This document shows, piece by piece, positions 29,098 through 38,695 of a stretch of DNA of 64,000 nucleotides (positions are counted from its first letter, which is position 1; the number at the start of each line of letters is the position of its first letter). The stretch covers positions 310,001-374,000 of the forward strand of contig NZ_FOTE01000002.1 in the NCBI RefSeq assembly GCF_900114475.1, given 5' to 3'. Both the position numbers and the translations under genes were made by a program. Under the pieces are notes generated by a model. The model had not been told where the DNA came from. It made no database searches and worked only from the letters and a program-made list of their open reading frames with translations. Origin of the DNA: Paenibacillus sp. 1_12. GTDB taxonomy: Bacteria; Bacillota; Bacilli; Paenibacillales; NBRC-103111.

Positions 29098-30060
29098 TTA
29101 GCCGATAAATTTAGGCTCGAAGGATTGCTCTTGCGCAAGCTCGCGATACAGCTGCTGTACCTTTTCTGAGCTTGCCTTAGGTACGGTTACCTGAACTGAG
29201 ACATACAAATCGCCGAAACCATCCGGCTTGCGCAATCCTTTTCCGGTAACTCTCAGCTTTTGCCCTGTGCTGATGCCAGCCGGGACCTTAACGTTAAGCA
29301 TGCCGCCATCAGGAAGCTTGACCTTAGCTTCTGTACCAAGCGCCACATGCCAGGGAGCGACCTCCAGGCGAGCAGTAAGATTGAAGCCATCAACAGTGAA
29401 GATTGGATCTGGCTTTAATTGGAGCGTGACATACAAATCACCTTTGGTTCCATTGCTATAGGTTCCGCCCATGCCCTTAAGACGAATTCGTTGTCCATCC
29501 ACTATTGAAGCAGGCAGTGTTACACCAATTTCCTTGCCTTGCACATGTACCCTGACCTTGCCACCCTTCATTATTTCTTCTAGTGTCAGAAGCAGCGAAG
29601 CCTCTTCATCCATTTGCTCAGCACCAAACCTATCATCAGTCGAAAAGTACCCGCTACCTCCAGGACCTCCACGACTTGCAGCTCCGCCGAAAAATTGGTT
29701 GAACAGATCACCATAATCGCTCTCTCCAGTCTGGTAGCGCGTACTACCAGAGGTTCCTCCCCAGCTCTGTCCGTTGAAGTTAAAGCCTCCCGCTTGTCCG
29801 AAGTCCTCATAGCCTGCTTGCTGGGCGCGTCCCCTATCCCGCCAACTCTCGCCATGTTGGTCATATTGGGCTCTTGTCTCTTCATTGCTCAGTACCTCAT
29901 AGGCTTCTTGTATTTCTTTGAACTTCTTTTCCGCTTCAGGGCTTTTATTTACATCAGGATGGTAGGTTTTGGCCATTTTTTTATGGGCTTTTTTGATTTG
30001 TTCTTTTGTCGCTTTACGATCAACACCGAGTATTTTATAAAAATCCTTGGTTGGGCTCAT
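29098..30060 (-). CDS. DnaJ-type co-chaperone of the CbpA group
   Basis: 320 residues from ATG 30060 (GGGGAGTGAAGG upstream). The J-domain (about 5-70) has the YHPDVN motif that stimulates DnaK. A Gly/Phe/Ser-rich stretch (about 75-160) follows, then two beta-barrel substrate domains (GKVRVHVQGKEIGVTLPASI... to the end). There is no CxxCxGxG zinc finger, which places it with CbpA/type II J-proteins rather than housekeeping DnaJ. Being the first gene of a clpB operon, it may supply DnaK to ClpB at aggregates. Confidence 0.93.
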   Translation of the reverse strand: MSPTKDFYKILGVDRKATKEQIKKAHKKMAKTYHPDVNKSPEAEKKFKEIQEAYEVLSNEETRAQYDQHGESWRDRGRAQQAGYEDFGQAGGFNFNGQSWGGTSGSTRYQTGESDYGDLFNQFFGGAASRGGPGGSGYFSTDDRFGAEQMDEEASLLLTLEEIMKGGKVRVHVQGKEIGVTLPASIVDGQRIRLKGMGGTYSNGTKGDLYVTLQLKPDPIFTVDGFNLTARLEVAPWHVALGTEAKVKLPDGGMLNVKVPAGISTGQKLRVTGKGLRKPDGFGDLYVSVQVTVPKASSEKVQQLYRELAQEQSFEPKFIG

Positions 30061-30084
30061 CGCCTTCACTCCCCATATTAAATT

Positions 30085-30130
30085 GGTCAACAAAGGTCAA
30101 ACTATAATTATGATAAAGGGCACGATTGAA
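30085..30130 (-). promoter_or_regulatory. Promoter with CtsR box for dnaJ-clpB
   Basis: GGTCAAC-AAA-GGTCAAA (30085-30101) matches the CtsR heptad direct repeat (A/G)GTCAAA-NAN-(A/G)GTCAAA with one mismatch. On the gene strand a -35-like TTCAAT (30130-30125) and a -10-like TATAGT (30106-30101), 18 bases apart, sit immediately upstream, so bound CtsR would cover the start of transcription. A perfect 13-base palindrome GGTTACAGTAACC lies at 30132-30144. Confidence 0.7.
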
Positions 30131-30354
30131 CGGTTACAGTAACCATTAATGTGCCCACAATCGCTATATTTACAAATTTCCCTGCATTTATTTACCCATA
30201 AATTCAAATTTTCACTCATCGTTCATCTAATTATCTGGTATATCATTATTATAAGCTTCCTTCGTCAAACAATCAAAAGCGATTATCCGCTCTATAGCTC
30301 AAAATACATTGGTTTTCCGGCAAAAATTATGCCAAATCATGGACTTTCAGCGTC

Positions 30355-30371
30355 TTTGACCTTCTTTGACC
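30355..30371 (-). promoter_or_regulatory. Second CtsR box, exact consensus
   Basis: On the minus strand GGTCAAA-GAA-GGTCAAA, a perfect match to the CtsR operator, 310 bp upstream of the dnaJ-type start. It may mark a second, distal heat-shock promoter or allow looping with the proximal box. Confidence 0.75.
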
Positions 30372-30406
30372 TTGAAGATCGCCAGTCACTCTTCTTCACC
30401 ACATGA

Positions 30407-30545
30407 CTAGAAGTCTGGTGAAGAAAGAGCGGAGACGCCAAATGATCCTGGAGAAGCGTTAGCGTTCGCCTTTTAAAATAGGGAAACAACAGCGATCGTA
30501 AGGATATTTGGCCGCGCAGCGGAGACTTATTCACCAGACTTCTAG
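30407..30545. repeat. MITE-like palindromic repeat, copy 1 (139 bp)
   Basis: Ends are the perfect 16-base inverted repeats CTAGAAGTCTGGTGAA and TTCACCAGACTTCTAG. The interior is an imperfect palindrome (AAATGATCC on one arm, GGATATTT on the other) with the segment CCTGGAGAAGCGTTAGCG. The same element, in the opposite orientation, is at 63795-63961. Both copies are bounded by TA, consistent with a TA target duplication. No coding capacity, so any movement would need a transposase elsewhere. Confidence 0.8.
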
Positions 30546-31453
30546 CTTTCACTATAATAAGCACGAAGCTCAATATCCTGATTGAAATTTCCAAATCCTT
30601 CACCGAACAGGGTCAAGCCTCCTACATGATTAGAATCTTCCTCTACGGCAAATCGCAGAGTCCAAAACTTTTTGTGCAGGCTTAATGAATCGACTGTCAC
30701 CTTAGATATTTGTCTTCCATCGATATAAGTCCCTTTGTGGTCAATTCGGATTACCTTGAGTAATCCATACTGATTAACATTAGTCTGCCACCATGAGGGT
30801 GTAAAACGACCACGGGTATGTCCATAGTCTCCAGGACTCGTCCATTCTCCCAAGCAGATTCCATTTAAGTAAAAACGGATATCGGAAGGCCAATGCTCAT
30901 TGATACCGGGTGCCTCTGAGGAAATCTCCATTGAAATCTCTATCTCCTCCAACAGTTGGGTTTGCAGTGAGTAATTAGGAACGGTATACTCCACAAACCC
31001 TTTACTAAACCACAAAATCCGTGCATGCATCCTCTCCGGGTCCAGAAAATAACGCGGATCATCATATTGCCCGATATTTTGCTTTTGTGTAGCCAATCCA
31101 CATGTGGGATACACATCAAAGGCTGTATAATGGCCTATCGGTATTTTGGCTTCATGATAATTTTTTTCTGCTGAGGCCTCTCCTGGAAGTATGATCTCAA
31201 TTGCTCGAACAGCCAGAGAGCATATTTTATGCGTACCTCCCTGCTTACGAACCATCCGTGTGATAATCAGCTCACCTTTTTCGAGCTTTTTAACATGCAT
31301 CGTGACGATTGCACTGCTTAGATTTAAGCAAGCGGCAAGCTCCTTCACGTTCATTGGTTGTTCCCCAAGCAGCTCCAGAATACGCAATCGTACTCCACTC
31401 GCCAACGCTTCATAGAGCGGAAGCCATTTGGTATCTGTATTTATCTTCAACAT
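30542..31453 (-). CDS. ArsR-like winged-helix regulator of the arabinofuranosidase gene
   Basis: 303 residues from ATG 31453 with GAGGAGG upstream; the TTG at 31468 overlaps that site. The N-terminal 75 residues are a winged helix of ArsR type (ASGVRLRILELLGEQPMNVKELAACLNLSSAIVTMHVKKLEKGEL). The remaining 220 residues are a beta-rich effector domain I cannot name, with many aromatic residues (FTPSWWQTNVNQYG) of the kind that bind sugars. It is divergent from the GH51 gene, with AT-rich palindromes between, so it is likely a sugar-responsive repressor. The stop codon TAG is part of the MITE-like repeat end. Confidence 0.8.
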   Translation of the reverse strand: MLKINTDTKWLPLYEALASGVRLRILELLGEQPMNVKELAACLNLSSAIVTMHVKKLEKGELIITRMVRKQGGTHKICSLAVRAIEIILPGEASAEKNYHEAKIPIGHYTAFDVYPTCGLATQKQNIGQYDDPRYFLDPERMHARILWFSKGFVEYTVPNYSLQTQLLEEIEISMEISSEAPGINEHWPSDIRFYLNGICLGEWTSPGDYGHTRGRFTPSWWQTNVNQYGLLKVIRIDHKGTYIDGRQISKVTVDSLSLHKKFWTLRFAVEEDSNHVGGLTLFGEGFGNFNQDIELRAYYSES

Positions 31454-31480
31454 GGGTGTCCTCCTCAATAAACCATCACT

Positions 31481-31514
31481 ATAATTAATATATATATTAT
31501 TTCAATAAAATCAA
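31481..31514 (-). promoter_or_regulatory. Probable promoter and operator of the ArsR-like gene
   Basis: On the minus strand TTGATT (31514-31509), 17 bases, then ATATTA (31491-31486). The -10 region lies inside an imperfect AT palindrome (31481-31500), compatible with autorepression. Confidence 0.4.
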
Positions 31515-31534
31515 GCATTTATTAAAAATAAACG

Positions 31535-31610
31535 TTGATAATCTCTTTAAAGGCATGTTAAATTGATATCAGTAAGTTTAAATTTTTATTAAATTAATAT
31601 TTATATTAAT
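31535..31610 (+). promoter_or_regulatory. Promoter and operator of the arabinofuranosidase gene
   Basis: TTGATA (31535-31540), 17 bases, TTAAAT (31558-31563). The perfect inverted repeat ATTAATAT-TT-ATATTAAT (31593-31610) lies about 25 bases past the expected transcription start, well placed for repression by the divergent winged-helix protein. Confidence 0.55.
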
Positions 31611-31628
31611 TCAAAAAAGGGAGTGTAG

Positions 31629-33155
<1,527 letters not shown>

Positions 33156-33223
33156 TCCTCTGCAGCGGCAATAAACAGCCGAGCTGCTCAACCGGTAAGT
33201 CCATATTCGGTTATACAAATAAC

Positions 33224-33278
33224 AGGGGCTGTCACAAACTATCATGGCTTTATGACCATGGAAATTGTGCCAGCCCCT
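33224..33278. terminator. Terminator hairpin after the GH51 gene
   Basis: AGGGGCTGTCACAA pairs with TTGTGCCAGCCCCT (14 bp, one mismatch) around a 27-base loop that itself contains CATGG-CCATG. It ends in ATTTCT on the plus strand. Confidence 0.65.
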
Positions 33279-33302
33279 ATTTCTCCACTAATTATTTAAC
33301 GA

Positions 33303-33350
33303 AACGGGCTGACTCTCCGATAGCTATAGCTACCGGAAAGTCAGCCCGTT
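33303..33350. terminator. Second hairpin between convergent genes
   Basis: AACGGGCTGACT (33303-33314) pairs perfectly with AGTCAGCCCGTT (33339-33350), with inner CCG/CGG pairing. It shares the GGGCTG core with the preceding hairpin and probably serves the dehydrogenase gene on the minus strand. Confidence 0.6.
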
Positions 33351-33402
33351 CACTTCTTAGGATTAAGGATACATCACAGTAACCTTCTTGTTCCAAATTT
33401 CT

Positions 33403-34500
33403 TTACGTAAGCGAATTCGGATACACCATCACTTTGAGGCTGCCCGCTTTATTCGTTCTGGCGCGCTCCATGGCTTCTAGCGTTTGCTCAAGCGGATACC
33501 GGTCTGTAATTAAGCTCAGCATATCCGTTTTACCTGAAGACAAAAATGTGATTCCCTGCGGGTACGTATTAACATAACGGAAAATTCCATAAATATCGAT
33601 TTCATTATCGCATATGAAAGGAACATTAACGCCCACCTCATCAACGGGTGGCAGTCCCACTATAGACAGCTTACCTCCGCGTCGAATCGATTGCATTGCT
33701 GTTTTGAGTGCACGTGGATGCCCTGCAGTTTCAATAGCAAGATGGACACCGCCGCCGCTCAGACGTTTGATCTCAGCTGAAGCATCGGTTACATCAGGAT
33801 AGATCAGATCGGTAGCTCCAAGTCTTTTAGCAGCTTCCAGACGGTTTATTTCCAGATCGCTAACAAAAATCCGATTGGCGCCAAAAGCTTTGGCAGCAGC
33901 CACAGCGGTTAAGCCTACAGGGCCCATGCCGATAATAGCCACATCCCAGCCGGGTTTAAAGCCAGCGCGATTTAGCGCGTGAATGCCAACGGAAAACGGC
34001 TCGTTCAAAGCAGCTTCTTCAAAGGATAATGAATCGGGAATCGGGAACAAAAAGTCCTCACGATGAGCGATATATTGGCAGAAAGCTCCGTCCACTGGCG
34101 GGGTAGCCAAAAACTGTACATCCGGACACAGATTATATTTCCCTGACTTGCAGGCCTCGCATCGGCCGCAGGTTATGCCTGGCTCGATTGCCACCCGATC
34201 TCCTGGTTTGAAGCGTGTTACCTGCTCGCCGCACGCTGCGACAATACCTGCGCATTCATGCCCGAGAATGATCGGTTTCTCCACAATATAAGAGCCGATC
34301 CGGCCGTGCTCATAGTAATGAAGATCCGATCCACAAATACCAACTGCCATTACCTTTACGAGCACCTCATCAGGCTTGATTGCCGGTACCGGCAGCTCGA
34401 CTATCGAGATTTGATACGGCTCCGTCATCAGCGCCGCTTTCATCGTTTGTGGAATATCGGGTAAGCTCCGGGTGCGATCTGTTTCTTGAAATGTAGTCAT
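33403..34500 (-). CDS. Zinc-dependent polyol/sugar dehydrogenase (medium-chain)
   Basis: 365 residues, ATG 34500 with ACAGGAGGC. Catalytic zinc motif GICGSDLHYYEHGRIG and GHECAG, structural zinc cysteines CGRCEACKSGKYNLC, NAD site IIGMGPVGLTAVAAAKAFGA with an acidic SDLE after the second strand, pointing to NAD. It is closest in pattern to sorbitol/xylitol/galactitol dehydrogenases. It lies 43 bp downstream of a lactonase-type gene, suggesting oxidation of an aldose or polyol followed by lactone opening. Confidence 0.88.
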   Translation of the reverse strand: MTTFQETDRTRSLPDIPQTMKAALMTEPYQISIVELPVPAIKPDEVLVKVMAVGICGSDLHYYEHGRIGSYIVEKPIILGHECAGIVAACGEQVTRFKPGDRVAIEPGITCGRCEACKSGKYNLCPDVQFLATPPVDGAFCQYIAHREDFLFPIPDSLSFEEAALNEPFSVGIHALNRAGFKPGWDVAIIGMGPVGLTAVAAAKAFGANRIFVSDLEINRLEAAKRLGATDLIYPDVTDASAEIKRLSGGGVHLAIETAGHPRALKTAMQSIRRGGKLSIVGLPPVDEVGVNVPFICDNEIDIYGIFRYVNTYPQGITFLSSGKTDMLSLITDRYPLEQTLEAMERARTNKAGSLKVMVYPNSLT

Positions 34501-34543
34501 TATTATGCCTCCTGTAAGATGATTTACTTATTGGTCTCATGCA

Positions 34544-35377
34544 TCATTCATTTAATCGGTAAAATCGGCTTGCATTATCTCCATAAACAGCAGCCAATTC
34601 CTCCTCTGTCCAGCTTGTACCCAGACTGGTCTCAATCAAGTCCATTACTTGTGGGTACGTCGCCGAGAACAGACAAACCGGCCAATCACTGCCGAACATC
34701 ACACGTTGTTTACCAAAAGCATTCAGCACGACATCTACATAGGGTTGGATAGCCGCTTGTGTCCATGGTGCATCCAGCTGTTCGGGAACCATACCCGACA
34801 GCTTACACATTACATTCGGGAATGAGGCAATTTGCCTCATCTGTGATGTCCAAGGCTCTATAATACCCTCCAATATCGGAGGCTTTGCGAGATGATCGAC
34901 AACTGCACGTAAATCCGGCACCTGCTCCAGCAGCTTCGCAATATACGGCAAATGTCGAGGATTAGCCTGTAAATCAACAGGGAATTGGGCATCAGCCAAT
35001 AATTTGAGATGACGGATTACCGTTTTCCCCAATATCCAGTCCGACGATAGATCTTGAATCATCGGCCTAAGCCCGACAAACTTGGGATTACTGCGAAAGC
35101 GGTCCCATTGCTGCTCAAATGTATTGGATTCCAAATCCAGCCAGCCGACTACACCGGCAATTGTTGCTTCCCTCTCCGCTATGCTTAGGAGGAACTCCGT
35201 TTCTTCAGAGGTCGGGGCGGCCTGAACTACAATCGTTTTTTGAAAATCGTATCGCTCCAGCCAAGGCTTTAAATGTTCAGGCATATAGTCTGCATAGATT
35301 CTTCCCAGGGAAGGCTTCAACCAACCGTAGTCTGTACGCGAGATGATCCAATAATGCTGATGTGCGTCAATGCGCAT
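34544..35377 (-). CDS. Amidohydrolase_2 family lactonase (COG3618 type)
   Basis: 277 residues from ATG 35377, with GGAGGA 10 bases upstream; upstream in-frame ATGs lack a ribosome site. MRIDAHQHYW is the metal-binding N-terminal His motif; further landmarks are GVVGWLDLES, VDLQANPRHLPYIAKLLEQVPDLRAVVDHLAKPP and VMFGSDWPVC. Members open L-rhamnono-, L-fucono- or galactaro-lactones. First gene of a pair with the dehydrogenase at 33403-34500. Confidence 0.85.
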   Translation of the reverse strand: MRIDAHQHYWIISRTDYGWLKPSLGRIYADYMPEHLKPWLERYDFQKTIVVQAAPTSEETEFLLSIAEREATIAGVVGWLDLESNTFEQQWDRFRSNPKFVGLRPMIQDLSSDWILGKTVIRHLKLLADAQFPVDLQANPRHLPYIAKLLEQVPDLRAVVDHLAKPPILEGIIEPWTSQMRQIASFPNVMCKLSGMVPEQLDAPWTQAAIQPYVDVVLNAFGKQRVMFGSDWPVCLFSATYPQVMDLIETSLGTSWTEEELAAVYGDNASRFYRLNE

Positions 35378-35610
35378 TTCTTTATTGTCCTCCGTAAGCA
35401 TCAATTTGTTATGCAGAAAACCAGAAACGTACACATCGTCTAACTTGAACTGCTGCTTTCAATTCTTATCATAGCACTACTTATTATTTTCGGGAATACA
35501 TACACGTACACTCATCTTGATGGTCAGAAACCTACAACATAAATTGAAATAAATTTGTCACAAAGATAATCAAAGTCTTCATTCGTGATTCATAACCAGC
35601 AGCTATCACC

Positions 35611-35647
35611 AAAAAACCTCGTTTCCGCTTCAGCGCGATCAACGAGG
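35611..35647 (-). terminator. Rho-independent terminator of the monooxygenase-ABC operon
   Basis: On the minus strand CCTCGTT and AACGAGG close a hairpin followed by TTTTTT. It lies 24 bp beyond the last permease stop. Confidence 0.8.
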
Positions 35648-35670
35648 CTTGATTGCTTATAATTGTGTAG

Positions 35671-36486
35671 CTATCCTTTTAACGAACCTGCCATCACACC
35701 GGCAACAAAAAAACGTTGTAAAAACAGAAACAGCAGTACCATAGGAATTGATGTTACCACAACACCCGTCAACAGCATCGGATAATCCGTAACATATTCG
35801 CCTCTGAACTGAAGCATCGCCAGCGGAAGCGTCAGCTTGTCTTTACTGTTCAGCAGCAGCATCGGAATAAGCAGATCATTCCATACCATCACAAATAAGA
35901 AAGTTGCCGTGGCTGCCAAGGATGGTGCTGAAAGCGGTATGGCTATACGTGTGTACAATGTCCACTCTCCCGCCCCGTCTATCGTTCCCGCTTCGAGAAT
36001 TTCTTTGCTTAGCAGACGCATAAAGCCTGTCAGCATGAACACCGATACCGGTAGCAGCATTGAAATCGAAATAATAATCAACCCATACAAGCTATCTGAC
36101 CAGCCTAAAATGCGGGCAAGCGCATAGATCGGCAGCATGCTAACCTGCGAAGGAACAATCAGTCCGAGCACAAAAAGACTAAACAGCCATTTGGACAGCC
36201 TTCCTCCCATCCGAACGATTGCATACGCGATCATGCTACCGAGCAGCAGCTCAAGCACGACAGTACCCAGAGTAACCTCGATACTGTTAAGAAAATATCT
36301 CCACATGGGCTGCTCTTTGAACATACCGATAAAATTATCCCAGATAAATGGACGCGGCCAGCTCAGCGGATGAGCGAAAAATGCCGGCGTCGATTTGAAA
36401 GCAGATATTGTAACCAAATAGACCGGAACCATAATCACAATAGCGTAAATGAAAATAACAGCCCGTTGGAGCCATTTCATTTGCAT
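35671..36486 (-). CDS. Carbohydrate ABC transporter permease (MalG/UgpE type)
   Basis: 271 residues, ATG at 36486 with GAGG 10 bases upstream. Six spans; EAA loop EAGTIDGAGEWTLYTRIAIPLSAPSLAA; C-terminus FLQRFFVAGVMAGSLKG. The family (CUT1) moves disaccharides, glycerol-phosphate or similar. Last gene of the monooxygenase-binding protein-permease operon, 21 bp after its partner. Confidence 0.92.
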   Translation of the reverse strand: MQMKWLQRAVIFIYAIVIMVPVYLVTISAFKSTPAFFAHPLSWPRPFIWDNFIGMFKEQPMWRYFLNSIEVTLGTVVLELLLGSMIAYAIVRMGGRLSKWLFSLFVLGLIVPSQVSMLPIYALARILGWSDSLYGLIIISISMLLPVSVFMLTGFMRLLSKEILEAGTIDGAGEWTLYTRIAIPLSAPSLAATATFLFVMVWNDLLIPMLLLNSKDKLTLPLAMLQFRGEYVTDYPMLLTGVVVTSIPMVLLFLFLQRFFVAGVMAGSLKG

Positions 36487-36507
36487 GGTAGCTCAACCTC
36501 TTAACTT

Positions 36508-37383
36508 TTAATAAGTAACACGGTCTGCGCGTAACGCTTTGAACTGCAGAGCCGTCAGCAAGGATAACAGGATTAGGAAAATCATTGAGCCTGCGGATGC
36601 CAGACCAAAGGAATAATTGGCAAAGGCCACATGATAAATATAGGTCGTCAATATTTCCGTTGCATTATTGGGACCACCATTGGTCATCGTAAAAATCAAA
36701 TCGAACGCTTTAAACGATTGAATCGTTGTATAAGCAAGTACAATCGTTGCCGAAGGCGCCAGCAGAGGCCAGGTGATGCTGCGAAATACTTGCCACCTGC
36801 TCCCTCCATCCATTTTGGCCGCTTCATACAGCTCTGCAGGAATCGAATGCAGTCCGGCTACAAATACGATCATCATCTGGCCGGCATGCGCCCACACCTG
36901 TACAGCCGCTATCGAATAGAGGGCAATCGTTGTCCCGCCGATCCAGTTCTGTGTCAACATTTCCAAACCTGCCGCCTGCAGTATGGAATTGAGCAGTCCA
37001 ATCGTCGGATCATACATAAACGACCAGATTAAACCCACCGACACCGACGAAAGAATCGTCGGGAAAAAGTAAAGGGCTCGCAGAAAGACATGAATTTTAG
37101 TGTTTTTGACCAGCAACAGAGCCAGAAATAACGAGATCATCGTTTGGCAGATCACAACGACAAGCATAAATTGGATATTATTCAAAAATGCTTTTTGAAA
37201 TACGATACTATGAATCGTTTTGTTATAGTTATCGAGTCCGATGAACTTATAGGACGGCGAGATGCCGTCCCAATTGGTGAAGGAATAAAACAAGCCGGAA
37301 GACGTCGGAAAAACGAACAGCGTCAGGTATAGCAAAGTGCCCGGCAGCAAAAACAACCAAAGTATTTTCCGATTGCCCTTCAT
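36508..37383 (-). CDS. Carbohydrate ABC transporter permease (MalF/UgpA type)
   Basis: About 291 residues. The ATG at 37383 shares its A with the TGA stop of the lipoprotein gene, so translation is coupled; a GTG one codon upstream is the alternative. Six spans, EAA loop EAAKMDGGSRWQVFRSITWPLLAPS. Partner of the 35671 permease. Confidence 0.9.
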   Translation of the reverse strand: MKGNRKILWLFLLPGTLLYLTLFVFPTSSGLFYSFTNWDGISPSYKFIGLDNYNKTIHSIVFQKAFLNNIQFMLVVVICQTMISLFLALLLVKNTKIHVFLRALYFFPTILSSVSVGLIWSFMYDPTIGLLNSILQAAGLEMLTQNWIGGTTIALYSIAAVQVWAHAGQMMIVFVAGLHSIPAELYEAAKMDGGSRWQVFRSITWPLLAPSATIVLAYTTIQSFKAFDLIFTMTNGGPNNATEILTTYIYHVAFANYSFGLASAGSMIFLILLSLLTALQFKALRADRVTY

Positions 37384-38675
37384 CACTTCTTGATTTGTTG
37401 ATCAACAATCGCCTGTGCTTCCTTGGTAGCATCCTGAGGCGACTTGCCGCTCAACACGGCCTGAATCGAATTCGTAACCGCCTTCTGATTCTCCGCATCG
37501 GTAATGAAAAAGCGCGGCTGGAAGAGCGTCTTTTTGTTCGCCCATTCAACTGCTACCTGCAGCTCGGGGCTTGTATATTGAACATCCTTGACCGTTACAT
37601 TTTGGCCGGTTTCATTGGCGTATTGCGCGGCAATCTCTTTTTTACTAAGGAACTCGATGAATGTTTTGGCTTCCTCTGGATGCTTCGATTTACTGTTAAC
37701 AGCCAGCATAAAAGTAGCGGTATGGATACCTTCATAGGTAGCTTTATCAGCGGCAACCGTAATCGGTGCGAGCAGCTTTTGCACCAGCTCTGGATTTGCC
37801 TTTTTATTTTGCGCTAGTTGATAGGAACCGCTGGCAAGAATAGCTGCTTTCTCCTGTGTGAACAAAGCGCCGGCTGCCGCATCCTTCGTTCCAAGCGAAT
37901 TTGGCTGAAAATAGCCCTTATCGTTAAGCTCCTTAAATTGGCTAAGTGTTTTTACCCACCACTCATCGGTTAGCTTTGCTTCTCCAATTCCCAGCTTCGT
38001 GAAGCTATCAGCGCTTGGCAAATTGTTCATGACCATCGTATTCATAAATTGTCCAGGACCGATATCTGCACCCGCAAATGCAATAGGAATAATTCCGTTG
38101 CCTTTCAGCTTCTCGCATAGAGCGAGAAAGCCGTCCCAATCCTTGGGCGGGGTTAGATTGTATTTCTCGAACAGCTTCACATTATAGATCGGGTCATTGT
38201 AGACAAGCTGATACGGAACAGCCAGCTGTTTGCCGTCCTTTTTACCGACTTGAATGAGTTGGTCATTGAAGTTGCCGAGAAACTTGGCATTTGTCAGATC
38301 GGTATAAAAACCCGCCTTGGCCAATGCTTCATACTGGGCGCCCGGGAAAGAAGCGAACACATCTCCAACAGAGCCATCAGCCAGCTTGGCTTGAGCAGTA
38401 GATTGATATTGATCAGAGGGCATCGTCTGCATCTCAACCTTAATATTCGGATTCGCCTTCTGAAACTGCTCAATGATGCTATTGAAGGATTTGACATCCT
38501 CACCGCGCCAGTGCAAAAAGCTGATCGTTACGGGCTTGGCAGCAGCAGGTGCCGTTCCTGCAGCGGGAGGCGTTGTGCCCTGCTGAGCTGCCGGAGCTGC
38601 ACCGCAGGCTGATAAAAGCGACACAGCGGCAAAAGCGACAACCGATAGCTTCAGGTTGAATGTACTATTTTTCAT
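37383..38675 (-). CDS. CUT1-type sugar-binding lipoprotein
   Basis: 430 residues from ATG 38675 (TTGGGGGT upstream); 80 extra open codons upstream overlap the monooxygenase gene and are not coding. MKNSTFNLKLSVVAFAAVSLLSACG gives the lipobox LSAC. The body has the family 1 solute-binding landmarks TISFLHWRGEDVKSFNSIIEQFQKANPNIKV and the C-terminal hinge pattern. It is the MalE-like rather than the LplA-like type, so unrelated in detail to the other lipoproteins in the window. Its gene begins 20 bp after the flavin monooxygenase stop. Confidence 0.9.
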   Translation of the reverse strand: MKNSTFNLKLSVVAFAAVSLLSACGAAPAAQQGTTPPAAGTAPAAAKPVTISFLHWRGEDVKSFNSIIEQFQKANPNIKVEMQTMPSDQYQSTAQAKLADGSVGDVFASFPGAQYEALAKAGFYTDLTNAKFLGNFNDQLIQVGKKDGKQLAVPYQLVYNDPIYNVKLFEKYNLTPPKDWDGFLALCEKLKGNGIIPIAFAGADIGPGQFMNTMVMNNLPSADSFTKLGIGEAKLTDEWWVKTLSQFKELNDKGYFQPNSLGTKDAAAGALFTQEKAAILASGSYQLAQNKKANPELVQKLLAPITVAADKATYEGIHTATFMLAVNSKSKHPEEAKTFIEFLSKKEIAAQYANETGQNVTVKDVQYTSPELQVAVEWANKKTLFQPRFFITDAENQKAVTNSIQAVLSGKSPQDATKEAQAIVDQQIKK

Positions 38676-38695
38676 TTCATATACCCCCAATAAAT

